Assembly (NCBI GenBank): GCA_017958015.1
Contig: JAGDDM010000271.1
Span: 1 to 13,044 of the forward strand
Direction: 5' to 3'
Length of the DNA: 13,044 nucleotides
Source of the DNA: Abditibacteriota bacterium
GTDB taxonomy: Bacteria; Armatimonadota; UBA5829
This document shows, in pieces, positions 6,999 through 13,044 of this stretch (positions are counted from its first letter, which is position 1; each line of letters starts with the position of its first letter). The position numbers and the translations under genes are program-made. The notes under the pieces are model-generated. The model did no database searches. It was not told where the DNA came from and saw nothing but the letters and a program-made list of their open reading frames with translations.

Positions 6999-9152
6999 AT
7001 GAAACTCAGGACTATCGCTTTTACGGTTTTGTTATGCGTTTGCGTATGCGCCGTCTTTGCCTATCCCGCGTCGGAATATAACGCGCTGAAGAGTCTTTAC
7101 ACTTCCGCCGGTCGGAAGGCCGACGTTCCCCCGAATGTGGGCGGCGACGACACGCATATCACGGAGCTTAACCTTGAAAACGCTCACATGTCGAGCACCA
7201 CGGTTCTGCGCAATTTGGTGAATCTTCCTTATCTGGAGAAGATTAATCTCCGGGGCAACAATTTTACAACGGTACCGGACGGGCTGGAGGTGCTTCAAAA
7301 CCTTGAGGAACTGGACCTTTCCGGCAACTATTTCACGGAGCTTCCCGCGTTTATCGCGCAGTTGCTCAATCTCCGTGTGTTGAACTTCGGCAACAACCGC
7401 CTCGCATCTCTGCGGGAGGATTTCGGCAATCTCACAAGCCTTGAGGTGCTGGACCTGGGCACCAACTGTCTGGACGATTTGCCGGAGAGCTTCGGGAACC
7501 TCAAAAATCTTCGAGAGCTGGATTTGGGCGGCTTTACCTCCGCAACACTGCCGGAGTGTCTCTTCTCTCTCACATCTCTTAAGAGTCTCTGCCTCTACGG
7601 CATCGGTCTTTCCGACCTCCCCACCGGTTTCTCCGATCTCGCGAACATCGAGGAACTCGAGCTGGGCGGCAACGAGTTTACCGGCATCCCCACCGCGCTG
7701 GGCGGTATGAATCTCACCTATTTGGGTTTGGGGGACAACAAGTTCACCGAGTTTCCCGCCGCTCTGTACGCTTTCGCGGGCCTCACCGCTCTCGATTTGT
7801 CGAACAATCCCATAGAGGAAGTGCCTTTCGGCTTCGCGCCTCTGGGGAATCTGAAATCTCTCAATCTGTATAATTGCGGTCTTGAGACTCTTCCCTACAA
7901 TTTCGGCGTTCTCACCGACCTTGAGGAGCTGGATTTGGGCAGCAACGCCATTGCCGAACTTCCCGCGGGCTTTGACGGTCTCACGAGTCTTAAGTCCTTT
8001 AATATCGATTACAACGACCTGAACGCTCTGCCCGCCGCCGTGGCCGGTTTAGCGTCCCTTGAGACCCTTTCCGCCTTCGACAACAATCTCACATATCTTC
8101 CGGATGATTTCGGTTCCCTCGTCTCCCTGCGGAATCTTGATTTGGACAGAAATCACATCTCCGCTCTGCCGGCGAGTTTCGTGAACTTGTCAAACCTTGA
8201 GAACCTATGTCTGCGGTTTAACAATCTCACCGCGCTGCCCGCCGGTTTCGGAAACCTCGCAAATCTCGAGACGCTGTATCTCGGCTTCAACGACCTGACG
8301 GCGCTTCCGAGCGATTTCGGCAACCTTACGGGTCTTCGGCGGCTGGGAGTGGATCACAACGACCTTACCCGTCTCCCGGACAGTTTTGTGAATCTCACAA
8401 ACCTCGAGTTCCTCGACGCCTCCTACAACGAAATCGAGGTGTTCCCGGAGGGTATCGAGGCGCTGAAAGACAACTCGTGGGAAACGTTTCCCAATGTGAA
8501 GTTCAACTGTCTCACGGGAGAGGGCGAACTTGAGAGATTGTTGGATAATGTGAGTTACGGATATCCGCGGTCGCAGGTTGTACTTCTTCCCGACGGCGTC
8601 AATCCCAGAACGCTTCCCAACGGTACAAGCGTAAAACTCAAAAACGTGGCTCTTATCAACAACGGTTATTACAGTGCTCTTATCCAAAAGGATAATATTT
8701 GGGGATTTCATGTCATAATGGACGATGACGACGGTCTTACCCGCACGGTAAACGCTTACGTCAGGCTGAGCGTCGGTAGTACCGGATATGTTAACTGCGT
8801 GCTTATCGGCACGGAAGCCGCCGATTCCGACATCGTAATCAAACCCAGATATATGGCCAACAAGGCTTTGGGCGGCGCCGAGTGCGGATTGCAAGCGCCC
8901 GTGGGTACGGGTAAGGGCGTAAACACCTTGGGCACGTATGTACGAACAACGGGGAAAGTTCTCTCCGCTTCCGAAGGCTCCGGATATATCTCCGACGGCT
9001 CCGTTGAGTCTCTGCGGGTTTGGCGTACTCCCGGTATTGCGGAGGGCGATTACGTTGCTCTCGAGGGAATTGTTATCTCAACCAAAGTTGACGACGTATT
9101 TATTCCCGTGCTTTGCTGCACCGACGTAGAAATTCTTAAACACGCCGAATAA
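6999..9152 (+). CDS. Secreted leucine-rich-repeat protein with OB-like C-terminal domain
   Basis: A 717-residue exported protein. A signal peptide (MKLRTIAFTVLLCVCVCAVFA, about 21 residues) precedes an N-terminal cap that begins YPASEYNALKSLY. From residue 79 to 492 run 18 consecutive leucine-rich repeats of 23 residues (one of 22), with the pattern LxxLxLxxNxLxxLPxxFxxLxN, the SDS22/ribosome-associated style common in bacteria. Residues 500-640 are a beta-rich stretch of unknown family. Residues 640-715 look like an OB-fold (TGKVLSASEGSGYISDG, LRVW, GDYVALEGIV), a domain type seen on secreted proteins of several uncultured phyla. LRR arrays usually bind protein or glycan. The start is preceded by GAGGT (6986-6990), 8 bases away. 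No consensus promoter is visible in the 70 bases after the ribokinase terminator. No cell-surface anchor is seen at the C-terminus. Confidence 0.9.
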   Translation: MKLRTIAFTVLLCVCVCAVFAYPASEYNALKSLYTSAGRKADVPPNVGGDDTHITELNLENAHMSSTTVLRNLVNLPYLEKINLRGNNFTTVPDGLEVLQNLEELDLSGNYFTELPAFIAQLLNLRVLNFGNNRLASLREDFGNLTSLEVLDLGTNCLDDLPESFGNLKNLRELDLGGFTSATLPECLFSLTSLKSLCLYGIGLSDLPTGFSDLANIEELELGGNEFTGIPTALGGMNLTYLGLGDNKFTEFPAALYAFAGLTALDLSNNPIEEVPFGFAPLGNLKSLNLYNCGLETLPYNFGVLTDLEELDLGSNAIAELPAGFDGLTSLKSFNIDYNDLNALPAAVAGLASLETLSAFDNNLTYLPDDFGSLVSLRNLDLDRNHISALPASFVNLSNLENLCLRFNNLTALPAGFGNLANLETLYLGFNDLTALPSDFGNLTGLRRLGVDHNDLTRLPDSFVNLTNLEFLDASYNEIEVFPEGIEALKDNSWETFPNVKFNCLTGEGELERLLDNVSYGYPRSQVVLLPDGVNPRTLPNGTSVKLKNVALINNGYYSALIQKDNIWGFHVIMDDDDGLTRTVNAYVRLSVGSTGYVNCVLIGTEAADSDIVIKPRYMANKALGGAECGLQAPVGTGKGVNTLGTYVRTTGKVLSASEGSGYISDGSVESLRVWRTPGIAEGDYVALEGIVISTKVDDVFIPVLCCTDVEILKHAE
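7233..8474 (+). repeat. Leucine-rich-repeat array, 18 units of about 69 bases
   Basis: The DNA coding residues 79-492 of the LRR protein. Units share the recurring frame (Leu-x-x-Leu-x-Leu, then Asn, then Leu-Pro) but differ in synonymous codons and variable residues, so they are diverged rather than recently duplicated. One unit near residues 217-238 is one residue short. Confidence 0.9.
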
Positions 9153-9167
9153 AAGGACACACAAAAA

Positions 9168-9201
9168 GGGCGCCGAGTAAAATCGGCGCCCGATTTGTTT
9201 T
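9168..9201. terminator. Bidirectional terminator between convergent genes
   Basis: A perfect 9-bp GC-rich stem (9168-9176 with 9183-9191) and a 6-base loop. On the plus strand it is followed by GATTTGTTTTT (9192-9202), which ends the LRR transcript. On the minus strand it is followed by a T-run (complement of 9163-9167), which ends the tilS-macro transcript. The LRR stop lies 16 bases before it, and the macro-gene stop at 9204-9206 lies just beyond it. Confidence 0.9.
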
Positions 9202-9203
9202 TG

Positions 9204-10214
9204 TCAGAAGCTTCCCAGCTGGGCTTGGTCGAAACCGAAAAGCGCTTCGTTTATTTCGAATATATCGTAATTTTCGTTTTCGATGAAGTAGCGGACGATG
9301 AGGTCGAACTTGGTGCTTCGGGACAGGGCGTAGCCCGCCTTCCTCAGCAAATCCTCCGTTTCGTCGATACCGAGCTCCAGACCTATCGCCAAAGCCACGG
9401 CGGTGGTTTTTTTCGGCTGATAGTCCGGGTGGCTGCGGATTTTGGAAAAGAGTTTGCGGTCGATGTTTGCCTTTTTGTAGCAGGCAACCTCGTCCAGGTT
9501 CCGCTCTCGAATGATTCTGAACACCGCTTCGGAGAAACTTTCGTCGATGTCGTCAAAGTTCGGCATGGTGGATGCGGCGCAAACGTCCGCGGAAATTATG
9601 AGGGCGTCGTCGTGAAAGTCTTCCGCCACCCGCAAATCCGGATCGAAGCGGCCCCGGCTCAGCTCGTGTTTATATCTCTCCGTGTCCTCGTTTTCGCCGA
9701 TATATTCCGCGATGTCGCCGAAAAGGGTTTTGCCTATCATGAAACTCCGCTTGTCGTAGACGCAGAGCGTTACGTCAATATCGACGTCGGGGCGGGCGAT
9801 GAAATCTTTTATTGTGTCAGCGGCCACTCGGGCGGCTTCGGCGGGAGGATAGCCGTACGCGCCGGAGGAAATGAGGGGAAACGCCACCGACTCGCAACCC
9901 TTTTCAAGAGCCGCTTCCAGCGAGCGGCGGTAGCAGGATATGAGGGCGTCCTTTTCGCCGTGTCTGCCGTCTCTGTATCGGGGGCCTACGGTGTGAATCA
10001 CGTATTTGCAGGGCAGGTTGTATCCGCCGGTGACTTTGGCGTCGCCGGTGGCGCAGCCGTTTAATGTTTCGCACTCTTTGAGGAGCAGGGGACCCGCCGC
10101 CCGGTGTATGGCGCCGTCAACTCCGCCGCCGCCCAAAAGGGATCTGTTTGCGGCGTTTACTATGGCGTCGCATTCCATGGTTGTGATGCCTTTTCGTATA
10201 ATTCTAAAGGGCAT
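9204..10214 (-). CDS. Macro-domain ADP-ribose hydrolase with C-terminal HTH-like domain
   Basis: A 336-residue protein. The N-terminal macro domain (about 4-165) has the ADP-ribose-binding motifs DAIVNAAN (16-23), GGGGVDGAIH (28-37) and SSGAYGYP (116-123). Such proteins remove ADP-ribose from proteins or deacetylate O-acetyl-ADP-ribose in the cytoplasm. The C-terminal half (about 225-336) begins SEAVFRIIRER and continues with a pattern I recall from Firmicutes macro and related proteins (KKANIDRKLFSKIRS, YQPKKT, ETEDLLRKAGY). This looks like a helical, XRE-like helix-turn-helix module, but its role is not established. GGAG lies 7 bases upstream of the ATG, which overlaps the end of tilS by 11 bases, so the two genes are one operon. 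A link to tRNA lysidine modification is not obvious. The macro call is firm; the C-terminal domain and any specific substrate are tentative. Confidence 0.88.
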   Translation of the reverse strand: MPFRIIRKGITTMECDAIVNAANRSLLGGGGVDGAIHRAAGPLLLKECETLNGCATGDAKVTGGYNLPCKYVIHTVGPRYRDGRHGEKDALISCYRRSLEAALEKGCESVAFPLISSGAYGYPPAEAARVAADTIKDFIARPDVDIDVTLCVYDKRSFMIGKTLFGDIAEYIGENEDTERYKHELSRGRFDPDLRVAEDFHDDALIISADVCAASTMPNFDDIDESFSEAVFRIIRERNLDEVACYKKANIDRKLFSKIRSHPDYQPKKTTAVALAIGLELGIDETEDLLRKAGYALSRSTKFDLIVRYFIENENYDIFEINEALFGFDQAQLGSF

Positions 10215-11520
10215 CGTTTATCTCCAATACGTAAACTTCTTTCGTGTCGGGACCAATGCGGGTCTCCTCCGAACTTCGTATATTCCACAGGGCGTATATC
10301 TTTTCGTCGTCCCGTATCACCGCCAGCTTTCCCCGCTTTTCGAGGGGCACCTTCGCGTCGGTGAGAATATCTCCCAACTTCTTGGTGCCCTTCATGCCGA
10401 AGGGGCGCATTCTGTCCCCTTCCCGAATGTTTGTGGCTCTCAACGTGCCTTTAATCGCCCTTATATCCGCGTAAATGACCCCTTTGGCGGGTTTCGCGGG
10501 TCTTGTGTCGATTCGGCATGTGAGGACGCCGCAGGGGAGAATATCGGCTCCCGGGGTGATTTCGATGTCGAACTCCGGAAAGTCCGGCTTTTGTCTTACG
10601 GGTCGGACGGTGAAGACGCCGTTTTTTACAACCGCCTCCGTTTTGCCCTCCGGGAGCGTGAGAACAAAGTCGTCGGCGCGCTCCTTTATCTTTTCGATGT
10701 GGTCCCGTGTCACGTCAACCAGATTGCCCCTTACGTTCTCAATCATAAGGCGGATGACGGCGGAGGACAGGGCGGGGTGGAGACTCTCTATCTCCGATAC
10801 GGGAATCTCCCCGCGGCCGCCTATGAATGTTTTCGCCGAGGACTCAATGAAGTCGTTGTCCTCCAGGGCGGTGTCCGCAAGGGACGTGAGGGCCCGGAGA
10901 ATGTTCGGGTTGTACTCCTTTAGAGCGGGCAGGAGAACCCGGCGGATTTTGTTTCGGGTGTAGGTCTCGTCGCTGTTGGTGGAGTCGGTGCGGTAAGGTC
11001 GGTTCCGCTCCGCCAGATAGGCTTCGATTTCTTCCCGGGAGGTCTCGATGAGAGGGCGGATGATGTTGCCGGAGACCGGGCGGATGGAGCCCAGGCCCCT
11101 ATTGCCGGTTCCCCGAATGATGTTCATGAGGACCGATTCCGCTCTGTCGTCGGCGGTGTGGGCAAGGGCGATTTTCGCGCCGATTTTCGACGCCGTCTCC
11201 GCCAGGAAAGCGTGGCGGAGAACTCTGGCTCCCTCCTCGACGCCCAGATTATTCTCGCGACAGTAGGCGGGCACATCGCCCCGTCCGGCGTAAAAAGGAA
11301 GGTTAAGCTCCGATGCCAGATTTCGGGAAAATTCCTCGTCGCCGTCGCTTTCCGCCCCACGAATCATGTGGTTGAAGTGGCAGACCGCAAGGCGCGCGTT
11401 CTCGAACTCCGTGAGAGCCAGGAGCATGGCCACGGAATCCGCTCCCCCGGACAGGGCGCAGAGCACGCTGTCGCCGGGGGCAATCATGTTGTATTTTAAT
11501 ATGGTTTCCCGAAGTTTCAT
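10204..11520 (-). CDS. tilS: tRNA(Ile)-lysidine synthetase TilS
   Basis: Attaches lysine to the wobble cytidine 34 of the CAU-anticodon isoleucine tRNA, with ATP, changing codon reading from AUG to AUA; it is essential in nearly all bacteria. At 438 residues it is the long bacterial form. The N-terminal ATP-pyrophosphatase motif SGGADSVAML is at 24-33. HTADDRAESVLMNIIRGTG is at 121-139. A TDSTNSDETYTRNKIRRVLLP segment follows at 178-198, and the C-terminal TilS domain (REGDRMRPFGMKGTKKLGDIL) at 366-385. The start at 11520 is the family start (MKLRETILKYNMI) and lies about 7 bases after a perfect TATAAT, with no ribosome binding site, so the transcript is probably leaderless. An in-frame extension upstream would run through the promoter and across the divergent gene. 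Its stop overlaps the macro gene by 11 bases. Confidence 0.95.
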   Translation of the reverse strand: MKLRETILKYNMIAPGDSVLCALSGGADSVAMLLALTEFENARLAVCHFNHMIRGAESDGDEEFSRNLASELNLPFYAGRGDVPAYCRENNLGVEEGARVLRHAFLAETASKIGAKIALAHTADDRAESVLMNIIRGTGNRGLGSIRPVSGNIIRPLIETSREEIEAYLAERNRPYRTDSTNSDETYTRNKIRRVLLPALKEYNPNILRALTSLADTALEDNDFIESSAKTFIGGRGEIPVSEIESLHPALSSAVIRLMIENVRGNLVDVTRDHIEKIKERADDFVLTLPEGKTEAVVKNGVFTVRPVRQKPDFPEFDIEITPGADILPCGVLTCRIDTRPAKPAKGVIYADIRAIKGTLRATNIREGDRMRPFGMKGTKKLGDILTDAKVPLEKRGKLAVIRDDEKIYALWNIRSSEETRIGPDTKEVYVLEINDAL

Positions 11521-11526
11521 AGTTAT

Positions 11527-11535
11527 ATTATAGCA
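11527..11535 (-). promoter_or_regulatory. tilS promoter (extended -10, probably leaderless)
   Basis: On the minus strand, TGC followed by TATAAT (11532-11527) is an extended -10. No good -35 box lies upstream; TTTTCA is 15 bases away. Transcription would start near 11520, which is the first base of the tilS ATG, and no Shine-Dalgarno site fits between. Confidence 0.8.
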
Positions 11536-11559
11536 CAAAAGGCACTTTGAAAAAATGTG

Positions 11560-11568
11560 TGGTATAAT
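11560..11568 (+). promoter_or_regulatory. Promoter of the DUF4926-fusion operon (extended -10)
   Basis: On the plus strand, TGG and TATAAT (11563-11568) within GTGTGGTATAATATA make an extended -10, with no good -35 box at the usual distance. Transcription would start near 11575, about 50 bases before the ATG at 11626. It is back to back with the tilS promoter, with about 30 bases between the two -10 boxes. Confidence 0.75.
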
Positions 11569-11576
11569 ATAGGGTA

Positions 11577-11596
11577 GAGGCGGAACCGAACGCCTC
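11577..11596 (+). other. Hairpin at the 5' end of the DUF4926 transcript
   Basis: GAGGCG (11577-11582) pairs with CGCCTC (11591-11596) around an 8-base loop, GAACCGAA. It falls within the first 25 bases of the predicted leader, 17 bases before the Shine-Dalgarno site GGGGGTGA. It has no T-run and does not cover the ribosome binding site, so it may simply stabilise the 5' end. Confidence 0.4.
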
Positions 11597-11625
11597 CGAA
11601 ATCTTTGTCGGCAGGGGGTGAGAGT

Positions 11626-12192
11626 ATGAAAGAGTTGGATGTTGTCAGGCTCACGGAGGAATTCAAGGGGCTTCCCGTCGGTACCGAGGGCACTATTGTC
11701 TTGGAGTATGACGGCACCTGTTTCGAAGTGGAGTTCTTTGACGATGAGGGCGATACAATCGACGTGCTTATGACTCCGGCGAATGTGTTGCGATTGTGTT
11801 GGGAATACGTGCCTATGAGCGACAAAGTGATATGCGAAAAATGCGGCGCCGAGATGGAGCCCATCGACAAGAACACTCCCGTCGGAATGACGTGCCCCGA
11901 GTGCGGATGGGGGTGGGCCACCACCTACATCGATCCCCTGCTTGAGGACAGCGAAACATACGAGGTGGTGTTGGCCGCCGGAAACAAGCAATCCGAAGAC
12001 GTAATCGCGGCGGTGGCGGATATCGCCGGGTGCAACTTCCTGCGGGCGAGACAGCTTGTGGCCGAAGCGCCGGTGACGGTATTCTCCGGCGACGCTCCCT
12101 CGGTGAAAGACGCTGCCGAAAAACTTGAGTCGGCGGCGGCGGATTACGAAATCAAACCTGATTTTCCGCATGAAATTCGGAGGTTGAAATGA
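11626..12192 (+). CDS. DUF4926 domain fused to a zinc ribbon and an L7/L12 C-terminal-like domain
   Basis: A 188-residue cytoplasmic protein with three parts. Residues 1-57 match the DUF4926 pattern: DVVRL, then VGTEGTIV, then CFEVEFFDDEG and a leucine-rich end. Residues 64-100 are a zinc ribbon with Cys70-x2-Cys73 and Cys90-x2-Cys93. Residues 110-178 resemble the C-terminal domain of ribosomal protein L7/L12 (VIAAVADIAGCNFLRARQLVAEAP, then AEKLESAAADYEI). The start is ATG at 11626 with the ribosome binding site GGGGGTGA 4 bases upstream. Met64 could be the start of a standalone zinc-ribbon protein, so this looks like a gene fusion, though its only upstream signal is a weak GGGA. It is coupled to the next gene by an ATGA overlap. 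DUF4926 proteins are often reported near toxin and immunity genes, but the role here is unknown. Confidence 0.75.
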   Translation: MKELDVVRLTEEFKGLPVGTEGTIVLEYDGTCFEVEFFDDEGDTIDVLMTPANVLRLCWEYVPMSDKVICEKCGAEMEPIDKNTPVGMTCPECGWGWATTYIDPLLEDSETYEVVLAAGNKQSEDVIAAVADIAGCNFLRARQLVAEAPVTVFSGDAPSVKDAAEKLESAAADYEIKPDFPHEIRRLK

Positions 12193-12512
12193 AGACAGTT
12201 AAATTGATGAATGAGTTTTTGCACGGTCCCATATGGATAATCGACGATGAGGGTTGGATCACCGATGATCTTCCGCTCGTAAACGATGATCCAGTTTTAA
12301 AGGAACTGAATGAGCGAGCCATGGAGATGTATGACAACTATTACGAGTTCGACTCTCACGACGTTGCCTGTTGGTTCAATCATGAGCAAGAGAAAGCCGA
12401 TAAGGACATAATGCTCGATATAATCAACAAGATAAAGGCACGTCTCGATGAAATCAACGACGGTTCCTTTGTGGTTGAGGACTATGTGACGGAGCACCTT
12501 AAAAATCTCTGA
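12189..12512 (+). CDS. Small acidic cytoplasmic protein, possibly immunity-like
   Basis: A 107-residue protein, rich in Asp and Glu, with no signal peptide or membrane helix. It starts with an ATGA overlap of the preceding stop, and GGAGG lies 5 bases upstream, so it is co-translated with the DUF4926 fusion. It has an aromatic N-terminal half (GPIWIIDDEGW, DNYYEFDSHDVACWF) and a helical second half (DIINKIKARLDEINDGSFVVEDY). This overall character, small, acidic, Trp- and Tyr-rich, is like polymorphic-toxin immunity proteins, but I cannot name a family and no toxin is visible nearby. It could equally be an unrelated conserved hypothetical protein. A terminator follows immediately. Confidence 0.65.
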   Translation: MKTVKLMNEFLHGPIWIIDDEGWITDDLPLVNDDPVLKELNERAMEMYDNYYEFDSHDVACWFNHEQEKADKDIMLDIINKIKARLDEINDGSFVVEDYVTEHLKNL

Positions 12513-12520
12513 CAGACGCG

Positions 12521-12553
12521 AAAACGCCGAGGCGGTTGACCTCGGCGTTTTTT
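12521..12553 (+). terminator. Intrinsic terminator after the small acidic protein gene
   Basis: A perfect 12-bp stem (12521-12532 with 12540-12551) and a 7-base loop, ending in six T (12548-12553). It begins 9 bases after the stop. The A-run on the left arm gives a short T-run on the minus strand, so it may also serve the convergent apgM-like gene, whose stop lies 6 bases further on. Confidence 0.9.
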
Positions 12554-12558
12554 ATGAT

Positions 12559-13044
12559 TTACTCCTCGGAAAGAAGCATTCGCATCAGCGATGGCGTGTG
12601 GGTCACCACAAGTTTGCAATCCGGCAGCGCCCGCTCGTCGTAGGGGAGGGTTGTGCCCATATCCCGGCGGGAGTCGAAGAGGATAAACGGCACCGGGTTG
12701 GCGGTGTGGTTGCCGGTGGCTATGGGAGTGGGGTGGTCGGGCATGAGGAGAATCTTGTAGGGCTCGGCGAGGTTTTCGCAGAAGTCCAAGATAGTGCCCA
12801 GAACATCTTTGTCGCAGCTTTCGATGGCGGCGATTTTTTTGTCGGCGCTCTTTTCGTGGCCGGACTCGTCGGGAGCCTCCACGTGGGTCCACACGAAGTC
12901 GTACTTCTTCGCCTGCTCCACCGCCTTTTCGCCCTTGCCCTTGTAGTTGGTGTCGATGTAGCCGGTGGCGCCGGGGACGTTGGTAATATCAAGACCGGCG
13001 AGGCGTCCGATACCCTTAATGAGGTCCACCGCCGCCACAACGGC
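12559..13044 (-). CDS. ApgM-family phosphoglycerate mutase (or proposed homoserine kinase), 5' end beyond window
   Basis: The C-terminal 161 residues of a protein whose start lies past the right edge. It matches the archaeal-type cofactor-independent phosphoglycerate mutase family (alkaline phosphatase superfamily), which interconverts 3- and 2-phosphoglycerate in glycolysis. Visible features are VDLIKGIGRLAGL near the edge, PGATGYIDTNYKGKG, HVEAPDESGHE, the metal-binding pair in PDHPTP, and NHTANPVPF. The family usually has about 400 residues, so roughly 60% is missing from view. A closely related bacterial subfamily has been proposed as an alternative homoserine kinase in threonine synthesis; motifs in the visible part do not separate the two. 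It is convergent with the small acidic protein gene and shares the terminator region. Confidence 0.85.
   Translation of the reverse strand, partial: AVVAAVDLIKGIGRLAGLDITNVPGATGYIDTNYKGKGEKAVEQAKKYDFVWTHVEAPDESGHEKSADKKIAAIESCDKDVLGTILDFCENLAEPYKILLMPDHPTPIATGNHTANPVPFILFDSRRDMGTTLPYDERALPDCKLVVTHTPSLMRMLLSEE

Noticed and set aside
11521..12171. An N-terminal extension of tilS across the divergent gene
   Set aside because: The extension would read through both promoters and the DUF4926-fusion gene on the other strand, and the TilS family begins at MKLRETILKYNMI at 11520.

Overview
The window is about 13 kb of compact bacterial chromosome with ten CDS, nine complete and one cut by the right edge. 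It holds no rRNA, tRNA, CRISPR array, transposase or phage structural gene, and no gap between genes reaches 300 bases. Promoters are clear sigma70-type sites, ribosome binding sites are GGAGG-like, and most transcription units end in strong GC-rich intrinsic terminators. The source is a high-GC bacterium rich in secreted proteins. A PEP-CTERM sorting signal, Ig-like modules on a signal-peptide protein and an LRR protein with an OB-like tail suggest a diderm such as Armatimonadota or Abditibacteriota. The tRNA-lysidine synthase, macro and SerA proteins would fit many phyla, so this assignment is a low-confidence inference.

Layout, left to right. (1) A secreted PEP-CTERM protein (+) ends at a UUCG-loop terminator. 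(2) On the minus strand, an MqsR-like toxin candidate and an antitoxin with MqsA-type zinc-finger/HTH and Panacea (DUF4065/SocA-like) domains lie directly upstream of serA. No terminator separates antitoxin and serA, and serA's own promoter abuts the antitoxin stop codon. (3) On the plus strand, a large exported protein with Glu-Pro-Val repeats shares a TAATG junction with a ribokinase. (4) A secreted LRR protein (+) is convergent with a minus-strand operon of tilS and a macro-domain protein; one bidirectional terminator lies between them. (5) Divergent from tilS, a DUF4926/zinc-ribbon/L7-L12-CTD-like fusion is coupled by an ATGA overlap to a small acidic protein that may be an immunity-type protein. 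(6) The right edge cuts a minus-strand ApgM-family phosphoglycerate mutase (or proposed homoserine kinase).

The core metabolic genes are serA, rbsK, tilS and the apgM-like gene. SerA uses 3-phosphoglycerate, the metabolite that a phosphoglycerate mutase interconverts with 2-phosphoglycerate, but the two genes are far apart and there is no evidence of co-regulation. The most interesting parts are the hybrid toxin-antitoxin operon running into serA, the apparently leaderless tilS transcript (with a very short leader also on the toxin transcript), and the two-gene DUF4926 fusion/acidic protein unit.
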